From: Liquorilactobacillus sucicola DSM 21376 = JCM 15457
Lineage (GTDB): Bacteria; Bacillota; Bacilli; Lactobacillales; Lactobacillaceae
Length of the DNA stretch: 64,000 bases
NCBI RefSeq assembly: GCF_000612445.1
Contig: NZ_BALC01000003.1
Coordinates: 124,001-188,000 of the forward strand
Reading direction: 5' to 3'
Part shown: positions 33,882 to 44,273 of the stretch, one piece after another
Numbering within the stretch: position 1 is the stretch's first letter
Layout of the letters: the number at the start of each line of letters is the position of its first letter
Notes under the pieces: model-generated
Databases searched by the model: none
Told to the model about the DNA's origin: nothing
What the model saw: only the letters and a program-made list of their open reading frames with translations
Made by a program: the position numbers and the translations under genes

Positions 33882-35324
33882 CTAGTCATTATTTTGCCGT
33901 TTATCTTCTTGATACTTGCGTGAAGAGGCCATTATGGTGCCATAGATTTCCTGCAGATAAGGAACTATCTTTTGGTCAGAACAGTTTGCAGCAACATTAG
34001 CTTTTACTTTTTCTTCACGTTTGCTATCGAGCACAGGGACCTTTACTTCCTCTTTGAGAAGGCCGATCGTCTTCACTGCTTTAAAGCGGCGAACTAGCAA
34101 CCGAACGATTATTTTGTCTAGAAGTGAAACAGTTCTCCTGGAGCTTGCAAGAGTCTTTTGGTGACCTAGAGCAATACGGACGATCACGACGAGAATCAGG
34201 CTGGCACTGCCGATCAGCAAGTCGAATTCCAAAGCTGCAGCAACGCTTTTTTGTGAAAGCCATCCTGTAACAACTGGAATGGTGAAAGAGGCGAAACTTC
34301 CAAAAGTGAAGAAAATACCTGTAATTAATCCTTTCGTTCGAGGATAAAGTTTCAAGAAAGTGTTAAGCCCAACTTGCATGATACCGCTGGCGGCTGTTAG
34401 GCCAAAGATGAAAGCTGCAAGATGTGTTAACCATGTTATATGTATAAAACAAATAATGGCTAGCGAAATAAGTGCAGCTGCATTCAGGTAAACCAGCAGT
34501 GTTAGTTCTGAAAAGTGCTTATGCAGCAGCCAGAACATAATCAAAACACCGCTGATCGAACCTATGCTGTAAAGCGAAAGTAGAAAATGCGAAGCAATAT
34601 TGCCCATATGCAGGACCTCAGTTGCATACATTGTTATCCATTGTGTGAAGAGGATCATTAGAGCCATTGAGGTGTAGCCATAAAGTGCGAGCGCAACAGT
34701 TATTATGATTTTTTTAGCTTTACTGAGTCCTTTCCAAGTCCCAAGCATAGCTGACTGAGTTTGATTTGCCTTGGGAAACTTCAACGGCAGCAATAGGAAG
34801 AAGTTGATAATCAAAACGAGAGCTGCGAAGATGAAAGACCAGCCAAACCACAAGCTGTTATTTTCCAGTGAAGCGACAAGAAGAGGCAGGATGAATTCAC
34901 CTAACGACATAAAAGCTTTTATCAGGACGTTTGAGGCACTTTCACTTCCGCCTAATTCAACGAAGGTTGTATATGTGCCTGAATCAAGAGCTGAGTTTGC
35001 AATACCAGCTACAATTGCTAGTAAATAAGCTACTTGAATGTTGGGAGCAACCAGCATTCCAAGAAAGAAGATACAGTAGCAGCCCATTCCTAAGAAGATA
35101 AAATTTTTACGGCCATAGCGATCGGACAAAGCGCCTAAAATCAAATAAGCGATAAGACGCCCGATTCCTACACCGGATATGACATAAGAGACAGTCGCCA
35201 GTGGGGTCTGCCACAACTTGCCTAAAGATTCCATGTTTTGTGCTAAGATGATTAAGCCGATTCCATGGACGAAGTAATTTAGATAAAGGCTCAGTGAGAG
35301 CCGTTGTCGCATGTGTAAATTCAT
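33882..35324 (-). CDS. MFS transporter, first gene of the aromatic operon
   Basis: This is a 480-residue major facilitator with about 12 hydrophobic segments and the inter-helix 2-3 loop GALSDRYGRKNFIFLG (~63-78), typical of MFS motif A. The last ~80 residues are a charged cytoplasmic tail, longer than usual. It resembles shikimate/aromatic acid or sugar-phosphate type MFS proteins only loosely. Its position as first gene behind a Tyr/Phe-sensing leader, with five chorismate-pathway genes downstream, makes an aromatic amino acid or precursor a likely cargo; direction of transport is unknown. ATG 35324 follows AAGGAGGAACTTTA. Confidence 0.8.
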   Translation of the reverse strand: MNLHMRQRLSLSLYLNYFVHGIGLIILAQNMESLGKLWQTPLATVSYVISGVGIGRLIAYLILGALSDRYGRKNFIFLGMGCYCIFFLGMLVAPNIQVAYLLAIVAGIANSALDSGTYTTFVELGGSESASNVLIKAFMSLGEFILPLLVASLENNSLWFGWSFIFAALVLIINFFLLLPLKFPKANQTQSAMLGTWKGLSKAKKIIITVALALYGYTSMALMILFTQWITMYATEVLHMGNIASHFLLSLYSIGSISGVLIMFWLLHKHFSELTLLVYLNAAALISLAIICFIHITWLTHLAAFIFGLTAASGIMQVGLNTFLKLYPRTKGLITGIFFTFGSFASFTIPVVTGWLSQKSVAAALEFDLLIGSASLILVVIVRIALGHQKTLASSRRTVSLLDKIIVRLLVRRFKAVKTIGLLKEEVKVPVLDSKREEKVKANVAANCSDQKIVPYLQEIYGTIMASSRKYQEDKRQNND

Positions 35325-35340
35325 TAAAGTTCCTCCTTAA

Positions 35341-35480
35341 TAAAAAACAAAAACCAGCTAGATTTTAAATCTAGCTGGTTTGATAGTCATTAATTAAGGA
35401 AACAAAGAACCTATGCGACCAGCTAGACTTTTATTGAGTGTCTAACTGGCAAAGCAAAACAACCTTGCAACTTTAGACAC
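35341..35480 (-). promoter_or_regulatory. Attenuator of the aromatic operon: four mutually exclusive pairings
   Basis: Read on the minus strand, arm 1 is GTGTCTAA (35480-35473) and arm 2 is CCAGTTAGACAC (35449-35438). Arm 3 is GTCTAGCTGGT (35428-35418). Arms 4 and 5 form the perfect terminator hairpin (35381-35351) before TTGTTTTTTA. Arm 1 pairs with 2, 2 with 3, 3 with 4 and 4 with 5, so the choices alternate between readthrough and termination. Arm 1 is also adjacent to an ACACG/CGTGT hairpin. Confidence 0.8.
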
Positions 35481-35519
35481 GAACGTGTGATCAACGCCCG
35501 CATCTTAAAGTACGGACGC

Positions 35520-35582
35520 CTACATAAAGTAAGCAAAGCCATAATAATATGAACTTGTGTTAAAAGTCCGGTTATTTTCCAA
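35520..35582 (-). CDS. Tyr/Phe-rich leader peptide (attenuation)
   Basis: This is a 20-codon open frame starting with TTG at 35582, with AGGAAAGG ten bases upstream and a TAG stop at 35522-35520. The peptide ends SSYYYGFAYFM: three consecutive Tyr codons and seven aromatic residues in 20. It lies between a good promoter and an alternating-hairpin terminator that precedes the MFS-aroC-...-aroK operon. This is the architecture of ribosome-mediated attenuation as in enterobacterial pheA/trp leaders. The frame and its codons are directly seen; the sensing of tRNA-Tyr (with Phe) is inference. Too short to be predicted by usual gene finders. Confidence 0.8.
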   Translation of the reverse strand: MENNRTFNTSSYYYGFAYFM

Positions 35583-35619
35583 GGTCGTTATTCCTTTCCT
35601 GTTGATAATTCTTGGAATA

Positions 35620-35648
35620 ATTAAAACATTATTAATACTTTAAGTCAA
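35620..35648 (-). promoter_or_regulatory. Promoter of the aromatic operon
   Basis: On the minus strand TTGACT (35648-35643), 17-bp spacer, TTTAAT (35625-35620). Transcription would begin near 35612, about 30 bases before the leader peptide start. The 35649-35840 remainder is AT-rich and must carry the divergent guaB promoter; I could not fix its position. Confidence 0.8.
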
Positions 35649-35840
35649 TACGTAATTTTAAATTAATCACTTTTGTGAAAAAAGAAGAATAAAAACAACT
35701 ATATTATGTCTTCTGATCAAACAGAAAATATTTTTTTGCTTTTTTCTAGCTGTTTTTCTGAAAAATAGATGAGAATACTTGCTTTTATTGATAAAATTGG
35801 TTAAGTTAGAAAATAAAATATTAAAAGGAGCGCTATCGTA

Positions 35841-37324
<1,484 letters not shown>

Positions 37325-37345
37325 TAATTGATTTACATGAATCAA

Positions 37346-37386
37346 GGACCAGTTCGGCGCAGTTGTGCTGAGCTGGTTTTTTATAG
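37346..37386 (+). terminator. Terminator after guaB
   Basis: ACCAGTTCGGCGCA pairs with TGTGCTGAGCTGGT (G-U pairs allowed) and runs into TTTTTT. Confidence 0.8.
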
Positions 37387-37486
37387 CCTTCAATTTGAAC
37401 AACGATATTTTTCGCGAGTGAAACGGGATGTGGTAACATGTTTTTAAAGAGAAAGATACAGCACATGCTGCAAAGGAGTCTTTTAG

Positions 37487-38206
37487 ATGGTACAAACAAA
37501 TAACACACCCCAAAAACAGGTACATTCACTATTTGATAGGGTCGCACCAAAATATGATAAGATGAATAACCTGATAACTTTAGGGTTGCATCGACGTTGG
37601 CGTGCTAAAACAATGGAAAAATTAAATGTGAAAAAGGGAGATTTTGCACTAGATTTGTGTTGTGGAACAGGAGATCTGACTCTGGATTTAGCACGAAGAG
37701 TTGGTCCAAGCGGACATGTAGTGGCACTTGACTTAAGTGCTGAGATGTTGAAGTTAGCTAAAGAAAAGGTGAAAACGGCTCATTTGAATGACCGAGTAAC
37801 TCTTATAGAAGGTGATTCAATGCATCTTCCCTTTGAAGACGACCATTTTGATATTACGACGATTGGTTTTGGATTGCGCAATGTTCCCGATGCAGATCAG
37901 GTCTTACGCGAAATGGTGCGAGTAATTAGACCGGGTGGAAAAGTTGCGTGCTTAGAAACATCGCAGCCGCAACAACCGCTTATCCGTTTAGGCTGGGAAG
38001 GGTATTTTCATGTAGTACCGCTGATGGCTAAAATGACTGGTAGCCGTTACCAAGACTACGACTATCTGCAAAAAACGACGAAGTCTTTTGTTTCAGTGCA
38101 AAAACTAGCTGAAATGTTTGCAGCAGCTGGAATGGAAAGTGTCAAATATTCCCTTTTTACTTTTGGTGCAGGGGCTTTGCATATCGGTAAAAAGAAAATG
38201 AGCTAG
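37487..38206 (+). CDS. menG: Demethylmenaquinone methyltransferase
   Basis: This is a 239-residue class I SAM methyltransferase of the UbiE/MenG family. N-terminal VHSLFDRVAPKYDKMNNLITLGLHRRWR, SAM motif LDLCCGTGDLTLDLA (~57-71), post-I ALDLSAEML, and GFGLRNVPDADQVLREMVRVIRPGG (~125-150) are the family signatures. It methylates demethylmenaquinone as the last step of menaquinone synthesis. No other men genes are in the window. It suggests menaquinone use, perhaps respiration when heme is supplied. ATG after AAAGGAGTCTTTTAG. Confidence 0.9.
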   Translation: MVQTNNTPQKQVHSLFDRVAPKYDKMNNLITLGLHRRWRAKTMEKLNVKKGDFALDLCCGTGDLTLDLARRVGPSGHVVALDLSAEMLKLAKEKVKTAHLNDRVTLIEGDSMHLPFEDDHFDITTIGFGLRNVPDADQVLREMVRVIRPGGKVACLETSQPQQPLIRLGWEGYFHVVPLMAKMTGSRYQDYDYLQKTTKSFVSVQKLAEMFAAAGMESVKYSLFTFGAGALHIGKKKMS

Positions 38207-38336
38207 ATTATTTGCGACTAAAATTAATACTGCTGCATTGTTGACAGAAATTTGATTTCAAAAAAGAGATAAGAACCAGTCTAAAAAAATGACTACTAAT
38301 TGATCGCAGCAGGTGGCGGTATATCTTTATTTACTG

Positions 38337-38345
38337 TGGTATAAT
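38337..38345 (+). promoter_or_regulatory. Extended -10 promoter for the amino-acid permease
   Basis: TGGTATAAT (TGn plus TATAAT) lies 35 bases before the start codon; no convincing -35 is seen. Confidence 0.55.
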
Positions 38346-38379
38346 TAACCATTGAATTTTAAATAAAGGGGAGAAAAGA

Positions 38380-39974
38380 ATGCCGCGTAAGATGAGTTTG
38401 TTTTCGATCGTGATGCTGACCTTGAGCGCAATTATTGGTTCGGGGTGGCTGTTTGGCTCGGGAATGGCCGCACATATTGCCGGACCCGCAGCAATTCTCT
38501 CTTGGATATTGGGCGGCATAATAATTGGTGTTATCGCCCTGAACTATATTGAATTAGGGACGATGTTTCCAACTAGCGGAGGAATGAGCCAATATGCATC
38601 ATTTTCTCATGGCCCTTTGTTGGGCTTTGTTGCTGGTTGGGCGAACTGGATCTCACTGTTAACTATTATTCCGATTGAGGCAGTTGCTGCAGTTCAATAT
38701 ATGAGTTCATGGCCGTGGGCTTGGGCTAATTGGACACGAGTGTTCATTGAAAAGGGTGATATTACAAATCTAGGCTTAACCGTTGTTTTTTTATTTATGC
38801 TTGCATTTACATTATTGAATTTTTGGTCAATACGTCTTTTAACGAGTTTTACTAGTCTGATTTCTATTTTTAAAATCATTATTCCACTGCTGACGATTAT
38901 TATTCTTTTGATGTCAGGTTTTCATTCCACTAATTTTCATACGGCGGCAGGTTTTATGCCTTATGGAAGCGCAGCACTTTTTACAGCCACAACTTCGGCG
39001 GGAATCATTTTTTCATACAATGCTTTTCAGACAACGATTAATATGGGAAACGAGATCGAGAAACCAGAGAAAAATATTTTCTGGGGAATTGTGATTGCAT
39101 TTGGAATTAGCATGGTGATTTATACATTTTTGCAGGTTGCTTTTATTGGTGCTGTCCCGGCGCAAAGACTTGAAACTGCTGGCTGGCAAGGGATCAGTTT
39201 CCAGTCTCCTTTTGCCGATATAGCAATTCTGCTCAATCTATCGTGGCTGGCTAATTTATTGTATCTAGATGCTTTTATTTCACCATTTGGAACTGGCGTT
39301 TCGTTTGTTGCAACTACTTCGCGAGCTTTGGCTGCAATGACACAAACTAGGCATTTACCGACAAAACTAGGGCAACTGAATCAGAAATATAAAACGCCAC
39401 GAAGAGCAATGGTGGTCAATTTGTTTTTGGGAGTTTTGATGGTTGCGGCTTTTCGTAATTGGGGAACACTGTCAAATGTTATTTCAACTTCTACCTTGAT
39501 TGCATATTTGACTGGACCGGTCACTCTGATGTCCTTTCGGAAGCGTGGAATTAACCTTAAGAGACCATTTCGCTTGCATGGAGCAGTATTTTTAGCTCCT
39601 GTGGCATATACATTAGCTAGCTTAGCAATTTACTGGGCAAAGTGGCCGACAACTATTGAAGTTTTTGGTGTAATTGCACTTGGACTGGTTTTTTATACTT
39701 TTTATGAGTTGCGGCAATCATCAAACAGGAAGAAACTCGTTTTGAGTCTTCGCGGGACACGCTGGCTCTTTTGTGAAATGGTATGGTTAACGATGATGTC
39801 TTGATAGGTAGTAAACAGTTTGGCGGCAGTGGTTTACTGCCGTACCCAATAGATTTCGCCTTTGTAGCTTTTGGCAGCGTCGGGTGCTACTTCATGGGCG
39901 TGCATGATAGTTACACCAGCCGTGAAACGATGCTCGCGTATGAGCTGAATCAGCAGGTGAAAATGAATAAATAA
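38380..39974 (+). CDS. APC-family amino-acid permease (single-base frameshift near end)
   Basis: This polytopic APC superfamily transporter restores to about 531 residues with 12 or more helices. The first helix carries the substrate-backbone motif LSAIIGSGWLFGSG (~14-27), and later GIIFSYNAFQTTINMGNEIEKPEKN (~205-230) matches the amino-acid:proton symporter group that includes aspartate symporter YveA. The frame stops at 39804 as read; inserting one T near 39800 (TCTTGATA to TCTTTGATA) continues LIGSKQFGGSGLLPYPIDF and ends at 39974. The last ~56 residues hold the conserved final helix. Cargo unproven. Start ATG after AAAGGGGAGAAAAGA. Confidence 0.8.
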
Positions 39975-40001
39975 CGACAAAAAAATGTTTGTGGAGGTCA
40001 T

Positions 40002-40775
40002 ATGAGAAGAATTATTTTGGCGGAAATACTAGTAGCTGCGGTAATCTGGCTAGCTTTTTTTCACGTAACGGCAGCGGCGGCGACAACTACATATCACGCA
40101 GATTACACGATTAGACAACCAATCAGTAATAAAAAAGCAGAACTTGATGTGTATTTCAATAAACCAGCAACTGTCAGTATAGAAGAGAATGAACATTATA
40201 GAGTTACAATCAGTATCGTCACTAATCATGATCTCGGTTCATTTCCTTTTCAAATACTGAGAATCAATGGATTGCTGCCGAAAGTTGAGAAAAAAACGCT
40301 AGGGCAGCAGGATTATTATACATTTTCATTCATTACGCAAGATATCCATCAAAAAATATACGGAGTACTTAGAGCAGATATAGATAGTAGCAATTACCAT
40401 TATCAAGGCGGTTTCAACCTAGATTTAGATGCAAGAAAGATTCCTACACTTGCACAAATAAGTGAGAGAAAGAGTCTGGCACCGAATGCGAATCCTTCGA
40501 AGAAGAGCACAGAGGAAAGCGAACTAGTGCACAGTTCTTCAATAGAAACCCAACAGACTGCGCCGGACAAACAGAAAACTGGGGAAAATGCAAAGTCTTC
40601 AGGCCAAGCTCAGAAAAGCAGCTCTGAAAATACTGACAACAAGGCAGCAGTAAAAGAAAAAGCAAACAAAGAAAATAAAAAAACAAATGAAACAGGCAAA
40701 ATACTTTTGGCAATTGGAATTGTTATTGCACTTGGTATCGGCGGTTGGGGGTTATTGTCAAATTACCGTAGCTGA
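40002..40775 (+). CDS. NEAT-domain cell-surface protein
   Basis: This is a 257-residue exported protein. Residues 1-~25 form a signal peptide (ILAEILVAAVIWLAFFHVTAAAA). Residues ~28-150 fit a NEAT (near-iron transporter) domain: YHADYTIRQP, FNKPATVSIEENEHYRVTISI, then YGVLRADIDSSNYHYQGGFNL, with Tyr residues in the region that binds heme in known NEATs. A Ser/Glu/Lys-rich linker (~155-230) leads to a C-terminal transmembrane helix (ILLAIGIVIALGIGGWGLL) and a short tail without LPxTG. A heme-scavenging or heme-holding role beside menG is inference. ATG 40002 follows GGAGG. Confidence 0.75.
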   Translation: MRRIILAEILVAAVIWLAFFHVTAAAATTTYHADYTIRQPISNKKAELDVYFNKPATVSIEENEHYRVTISIVTNHDLGSFPFQILRINGLLPKVEKKTLGQQDYYTFSFITQDIHQKIYGVLRADIDSSNYHYQGGFNLDLDARKIPTLAQISERKSLAPNANPSKKSTEESELVHSSSIETQQTAPDKQKTGENAKSSGQAQKSSSENTDNKAAVKEKANKENKKTNETGKILLAIGIVIALGIGGWGLLSNYRS

Positions 40776-40821
40776 TAGCAACGAAGTTATACAACAAACG
40801 AATCGAAGAATTTTTGAATAA

Positions 40822-40873
40822 TGCGAGAAAAGTGGCAGAACTAGAGTGATTTTCGGTTCTCGCTTTTTTGTAT
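40822..40873 (+). terminator. Terminator after the NEAT gene
   Basis: GCGAGAA...and TTCTCGC arms with a long loop, followed by TTTTTT. Confidence 0.65.
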
Positions 40874-40926
40874 AGGTTATTCGGGTTATTGAAGGGCAAT
40901 TAGGTAAAACGAAGGGTGGTGCAATA

Positions 40927-41784
40927 GTGAAAGGCATGAAAAAAAGGGGGCGGTTGCTGCTTGCAGAGGATATATCGGCTATTGGAAGTCTGTCGACAAC
41001 GGTCGCGTTACCACTGTTAGTGCTGCAAGGCATCACACCAGCATTGTTGCCGACCAGTATTTTATCAACTCAAAGTGAAGGCTATGGTCAGCCTATTAGT
41101 TTACCAGTAGCACAGTGGGTGCCACGTGTTTTACAGCATTGGAATCAGCAAAAGCTTAAGATTGATGGTGCTCTGATTGGATACATTGGAGATTTGCAGG
41201 TTGGAAAAAGATTAGTTACATTTTTGACGAAAAATAAGTTGCCGTTTGTTTTTATTGACCCTGTTTTCGCAGATGGTGGGAAGTTATATCCAAATTTGGC
41301 GGCGACACAGTTAGAGATTATGTGTCAGTTGATTCAACAGGCTCACATTATTACTCCAAATTACACTGAAGCTCTTCTCTTAACAGCCGGAAGAATAGAA
41401 AGTGAAGGGGATCAGCAGCAGGCCTTTAGTGAGTGTGAATTATTAGAGCGTTTAGAGAAGATGATGCAGCACCATGGAAGGGCAGTCATCACAGGGGTTG
41501 AGCAAGCAGGAAAAATTGGTTGTATTTGGCGCGATGAGAATGGTTGTGTAAGGAGAAGTATGTTTCCGCGGCTACACGGTCATTTTTATGGAAGTGGTGA
41601 CGTTTTCGCGGCTTTGTTGACAGCTTTTCTTTGGAAAGGTCGACCGTTCTCAGAGTCTGTTAGTGAAGCAACCCTTTTGACTTATCAAGCCCTGAAAGAC
41701 ACAGCTGATGCCAATATCGAACGACGTGCTGGAATTGACATAAGTGGAATCATGCGTGAATTGGCTCAAAAAAATACAGATTAG
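40927..41784 (+). CDS. Pyridoxal/pyridoxamine kinase-like (PfkB/ribokinase superfamily)
   Basis: This is a 285-residue ribokinase-fold kinase. The segment LLLAEDISAIGSLSTTVALPLLVLQG near the start is a PdxK/PdxY-type substrate region, and the C-terminal GSGDVFAALLTAFLWKG motif (~225-242) contains the catalytic Asp in the GxGD anion hole. It should phosphorylate pyridoxal or related B6 vitamers using ATP. GTG 40927 is used because GGTGGTG lies at good spacing; an ATG at 40936 is possible. An ECF S-component gene follows after its own promoter, consistent with B6 uptake and trapping. Confidence 0.8.
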   Translation: MKGMKKRGRLLLAEDISAIGSLSTTVALPLLVLQGITPALLPTSILSTQSEGYGQPISLPVAQWVPRVLQHWNQQKLKIDGALIGYIGDLQVGKRLVTFLTKNKLPFVFIDPVFADGGKLYPNLAATQLEIMCQLIQQAHIITPNYTEALLLTAGRIESEGDQQQAFSECELLERLEKMMQHHGRAVITGVEQAGKIGCIWRDENGCVRRSMFPRLHGHFYGSGDVFAALLTAFLWKGRPFSESVSEATLLTYQALKDTADANIERRAGIDISGIMRELAQKNTD

Positions 41785-41805
41785 ACTAGAATATGCAGCA
41801 GTAAG

Positions 41806-41814
41806 TGGTATAAT
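41806..41814 (+). promoter_or_regulatory. Extended -10 promoter of the ECF S-component gene
   Basis: GTGGTATAAT contains TGG-TATAAT; no strong -35. The 5'UTR of about 80 bases (41822-41901) shows no riboswitch I recognise. Confidence 0.5.
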
Positions 41815-41901
41815 GTTGATTAATAATTGATGAGAAAATTAAAAAATGCTGTAATTTATCATTCTTAAACACTGAGGTTGTAAAGGGGGACATGTACTGA
41901 T

Positions 41902-42411
41902 ATGGAGCAAAAAAATAATTCTTTTTCTTTGAAACGTTTGACAGTAGTAGCTGTTCTAATTGCTGTAAATGTTGTTATCGCAAGAGTATTTTTAATACCA
42001 ATACCAATGACGCACGGCTATATAAATTTATGTGATGCGGGGATTTTTATTGCTGCATTGTTATTTGGAAAACGTGAAGGAGCAATCGTTGGCGGATTGA
42101 GCGGATTTTTACTGGATCTGCTGGCTGGGTACCCGCAGTACATGTTGTTTTCTTTGATTATTCACGGGTTGGAAGGCTACTTGGCTGGCTTGCTTGGTGC
42201 GGATAGGGGGAAATCCTCGTTCTTACTGTCAGCCTTTGTAGGGATTCTTGTAATGGTCGGGGGGTACTTGGTAGCAGATTCTATTCTATACACGTTGCAG
42301 ACCGGTTTAGTGGGTGTTCCAACTAATCTATTCCAAGGTATCGTTGGGGCATTAGTGGCATTGCCTGTTTACTATCGGCTTAATAGCGGTGTTACCAGCC
42401 ATAATAAATAA
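41902..42411 (+). CDS. ECF transporter S component (probably a B6-vitamer type)
   Basis: This is a 169-residue membrane protein with about six hydrophobic segments, N-terminal LTVVAVLIAVNVVIARVFLIPIPMTHGYINLCDAG and Gly-rich GALVGGLSGF-like helix GAIVGGLSGFLLDLL. This is the substrate-binding S subunit pattern of energy-coupling-factor transporters, which share a common ATPase/T module encoded elsewhere. The neighbouring B6 kinase gene supports pyridoxine/pyridoxal as cargo (PdxU class), but cargo is inferred from context only. ATG 41902 follows AAAGGGGGACATGTACTGAT. Confidence 0.78.
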   Translation: MEQKNNSFSLKRLTVVAVLIAVNVVIARVFLIPIPMTHGYINLCDAGIFIAALLFGKREGAIVGGLSGFLLDLLAGYPQYMLFSLIIHGLEGYLAGLLGADRGKSSFLLSAFVGILVMVGGYLVADSILYTLQTGLVGVPTNLFQGIVGALVALPVYYRLNSGVTSHNK

Positions 42412-42853
42412 TATTAAGAAAGAACTTTGACAAAATGAGGTGTGTCAATAGTCCAATAGTCGCTTTTTTTAGTTTAGGTGTGGATCATGGCAGAAGCAAA
42501 AGCATGTTAGCAGGCTTGGCTGTTCACACATTTTTTATGTGGGAACACAGCTGAAGAACTCATTTTTTGGAGTAAACATGCTTATTTTTTTAAATGATAG
42601 CTAAGTGTTACGATCTCTAAAATTTTAGAGGCGGTTTCAGACTGAGAATGTGGGCGATAAAGTATGCTTCTATGCTCAATTTATTAGAATAAGATTTTTT
42701 GGTTGAACATGGAATCAGGAACCTTAGCGAAAATGGGAAAAAGTTCTTGGAGTAGTCAGCATTCTAAACACGAAGCGGAAACTATAGCAAGATAATGTTG
42801 TGCAGTTCATGCTCTTTGAAAAGGAAAGCCAAAGATGAAAATATGAACACAAA
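42412..42853. other. Intergenic region with a large nested hairpin
   Basis: No supported gene. AAGCATGTT (42500-42508) pairs with AACATGCTT (42575-42583) around an inner stem GGCTGT..CACACAT / ATGTG..ACAGCT (~42515-42552), followed by ATTTTTTT, so an intrinsic terminator or small-RNA end is possible. CTCTAAAATTTTAGAG (about 42615-42630) is another palindrome. Confidence 0.45.
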
Positions 42854-42893
42854 AAAGATCTGATATTAATTAAATCAGGTCTTTTTGTGTTTA
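42853..42893. terminator. Bidirectional terminator before the small membrane protein
   Basis: AACACAAAAAAGATCTGATATTAATTAAATCAGGTCTTTTTGTGTTT is an inverted repeat with A and T runs on both sides (positions 42852-42893), placed at the end of the minus-strand gene that follows. Confidence 0.8.
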
Positions 42894-43175
42894 TTATAAG
42901 CGAACTAAGTAAAAGCCCAGCACTGCAAGAACTACTTGCCAGAGACACAAAACAGCCTTTAGTTTTGCATAGCGGGAGGAACTGGAGGAAGCGTAGAAAA
43001 AGTGAAACAACAGTTTTTCGTTAAGCAGTGCGGTTCCAAAATTCCATGCTAGAAACAAAAATCTTGCTGTCAGTGGTTCTCTGCTCAAAAAAAGGTCGAT
43101 GATAGCAATAATGGTAAAAAATGCAGTAACTGAGTAACGGTTTAGAAGAACCAGAAACTTAGGTGGTGTTGGCAT
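42894..43175 (-). CDS. Small hydrophobic protein of unknown function
   Basis: This is a 93-residue protein with hydrophobic stretches at about residues 13-27, 37-47 and 75-90, so probably two or three membrane segments, and an intervening basic/serine segment (SSSSSRYAKLK). I do not recognise a family. The GAAAAGGATCTGAG site near the ATG at 43175 and the terminator right after the stop support it as a real gene, lying by itself between the ECF gene and argF. Confidence 0.6.
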   Translation of the reverse strand: MPTPPKFLVLLNRYSVTAFFTIIAIIDLFLSREPLTARFLFLAWNFGTALLNEKLLFHFFYASSSSSRYAKLKAVLCLWQVVLAVLGFYLVRL

Positions 43176-43231
43176 GATGCTCAGATCCTTTTCTTATCTC
43201 TTAAACTAGGATCATAGTAACATATATTAAA

Positions 43232-43256
43232 ATTCAAAAACAATTTTTTTATTGTT
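43232..43256 (-). terminator. Weak terminator after argF
   Basis: On the minus strand AAACAAT-AAAAAA-ATTGTTT plus T tract directly after the argF stop. AT-only stem, so weak. Confidence 0.5.
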
Positions 43257-44273
43257 TTAAAAAATACTTTCTGGTATAAAAGGTTTCCCTAATGTGACGG
43301 ACATAATTGACTTGATGGCGTGCATACGGTTGGCTGCTTCTTGAAATACAACGGACTTTGTACTCTGAAAGACATCATCTGTTATCTCAAGTGCATCAAG
43401 ATGATGTGATTTCAATAATTGAGCACCAATCGTTGTTTGAGTATCGTGAAAAGCAGGCAGGCAATGAAGAACAATTGTTTCTTCTTTCCCTGTTTGTGCC
43501 AAGAGGTCTTCATTGATCTGGTAGGGTAGCAATTGTGTGATTCGCTTATCGTAATCAACATCTTCGCCCATTGAAACCCATACATCAGTGTAGAGAGCAT
43601 CAGCATTCTTGACAGCGGCTGTGACATCTTCAGTGACCAGTATTTGGGCACCGCTTTTCGCAGCTGCATTCTGTGCAATTTCAAGGACAGAGGCGGTGGG
43701 CTGGAGTTCGTTGGGGGCTCCAATATGAATGTTAATTCCTAGGATAGCGCCGGTAACCAGAAGGCTGTTGGCAACATTATTACGGCCGTCGCCAACATAT
43801 GTTAATGTTAAGCCTTCTAGACTGCCGAAGTGTTCTTTGAGGGTCATAAAATCAGCTATCATTTGCGTTGGATGCCAATCATCTGTCAAACCGTTCCAAA
43901 CAGGGACACCACTGTATGCAGCGAGGTCTGCGACAGTTTTTTGCTTGAAACCGCGAAATTCGATTCCATCGAACATGCCGCCCAAGACTTTAGCGGTATC
44001 AGCAACCGATTCTTTATTACCAAATTGAATATCGTTTTTGCCGAGGAATTCAGGATGAGCACCAAGGTCATTTGCTGCAACGGTGAAGGCGGAACGCGTC
44101 CGCGTTGAAGATTTTTCAAACAATAATGCAATATTTTTTCCCGCAAGGTACTGGTGCGGAATGTTTTGCTGCTTTAGACTCTTAAGGTGAATAGCAAAAT
44201 CAATTAGGTAATTGATTTCAGCTGCCGAAAAGTCGGTTTCTTTTAGAAAAGACTTGCCATAGAAATGATTCAT
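43257..44273 (-). CDS. argF: Ornithine carbamoyltransferase
   Basis: This is a 338-residue transcarbamoylase. The carbamoyl-phosphate motif [12 protein letters not shown] (~53-64), the [15 protein letters not shown] segment (~130), VSMGED (~235) and the HCLPAFHD motif (~272) are intact. It joins ornithine and carbamoyl phosphate to citrulline. Being last in the minus-strand argCJBD cluster points to the biosynthetic enzyme, not an arginine-deiminase-linked one. It is separated from argD by 164 bases, where a TGAATAATAT half-site hints at ArgR control. ATG after TGGAGGGTTCACA. Confidence 0.93.
   Translation of the reverse strand: MNHFYGKSFLKETDFSAAEINYLIDFAIHLKSLKQQNIPHQYLAGKNIALLFEKSSTRTRSAFTVAANDLGAHPEFLGKNDIQFGNKESVADTAKVLGGMFDGIEFRGFKQKTVADLAAYSGVPVWNGLTDDWHPTQMIADFMTLKEHFGSLEGLTLTYVGDGRNNVANSLLVTGAILGINIHIGAPNELQPTASVLEIAQNAAAKSGAQILVTEDVTAAVKNADALYTDVWVSMGEDVDYDKRITQLLPYQINEDLLAQTGKEETIVLHCLPAFHDTQTTIGAQLLKSHHLDALEITDDVFQSTKSVVFQEAANRMHAIKSIMSVTLGKPFIPESIF

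Noticed and set aside
35341-35640. T-box riboswitch for the aromatic operon
   Set aside because: There is no AGGGTGG-type T-box core or specifier loop on the minus strand; the leader peptide and hairpins explain the terminator instead.
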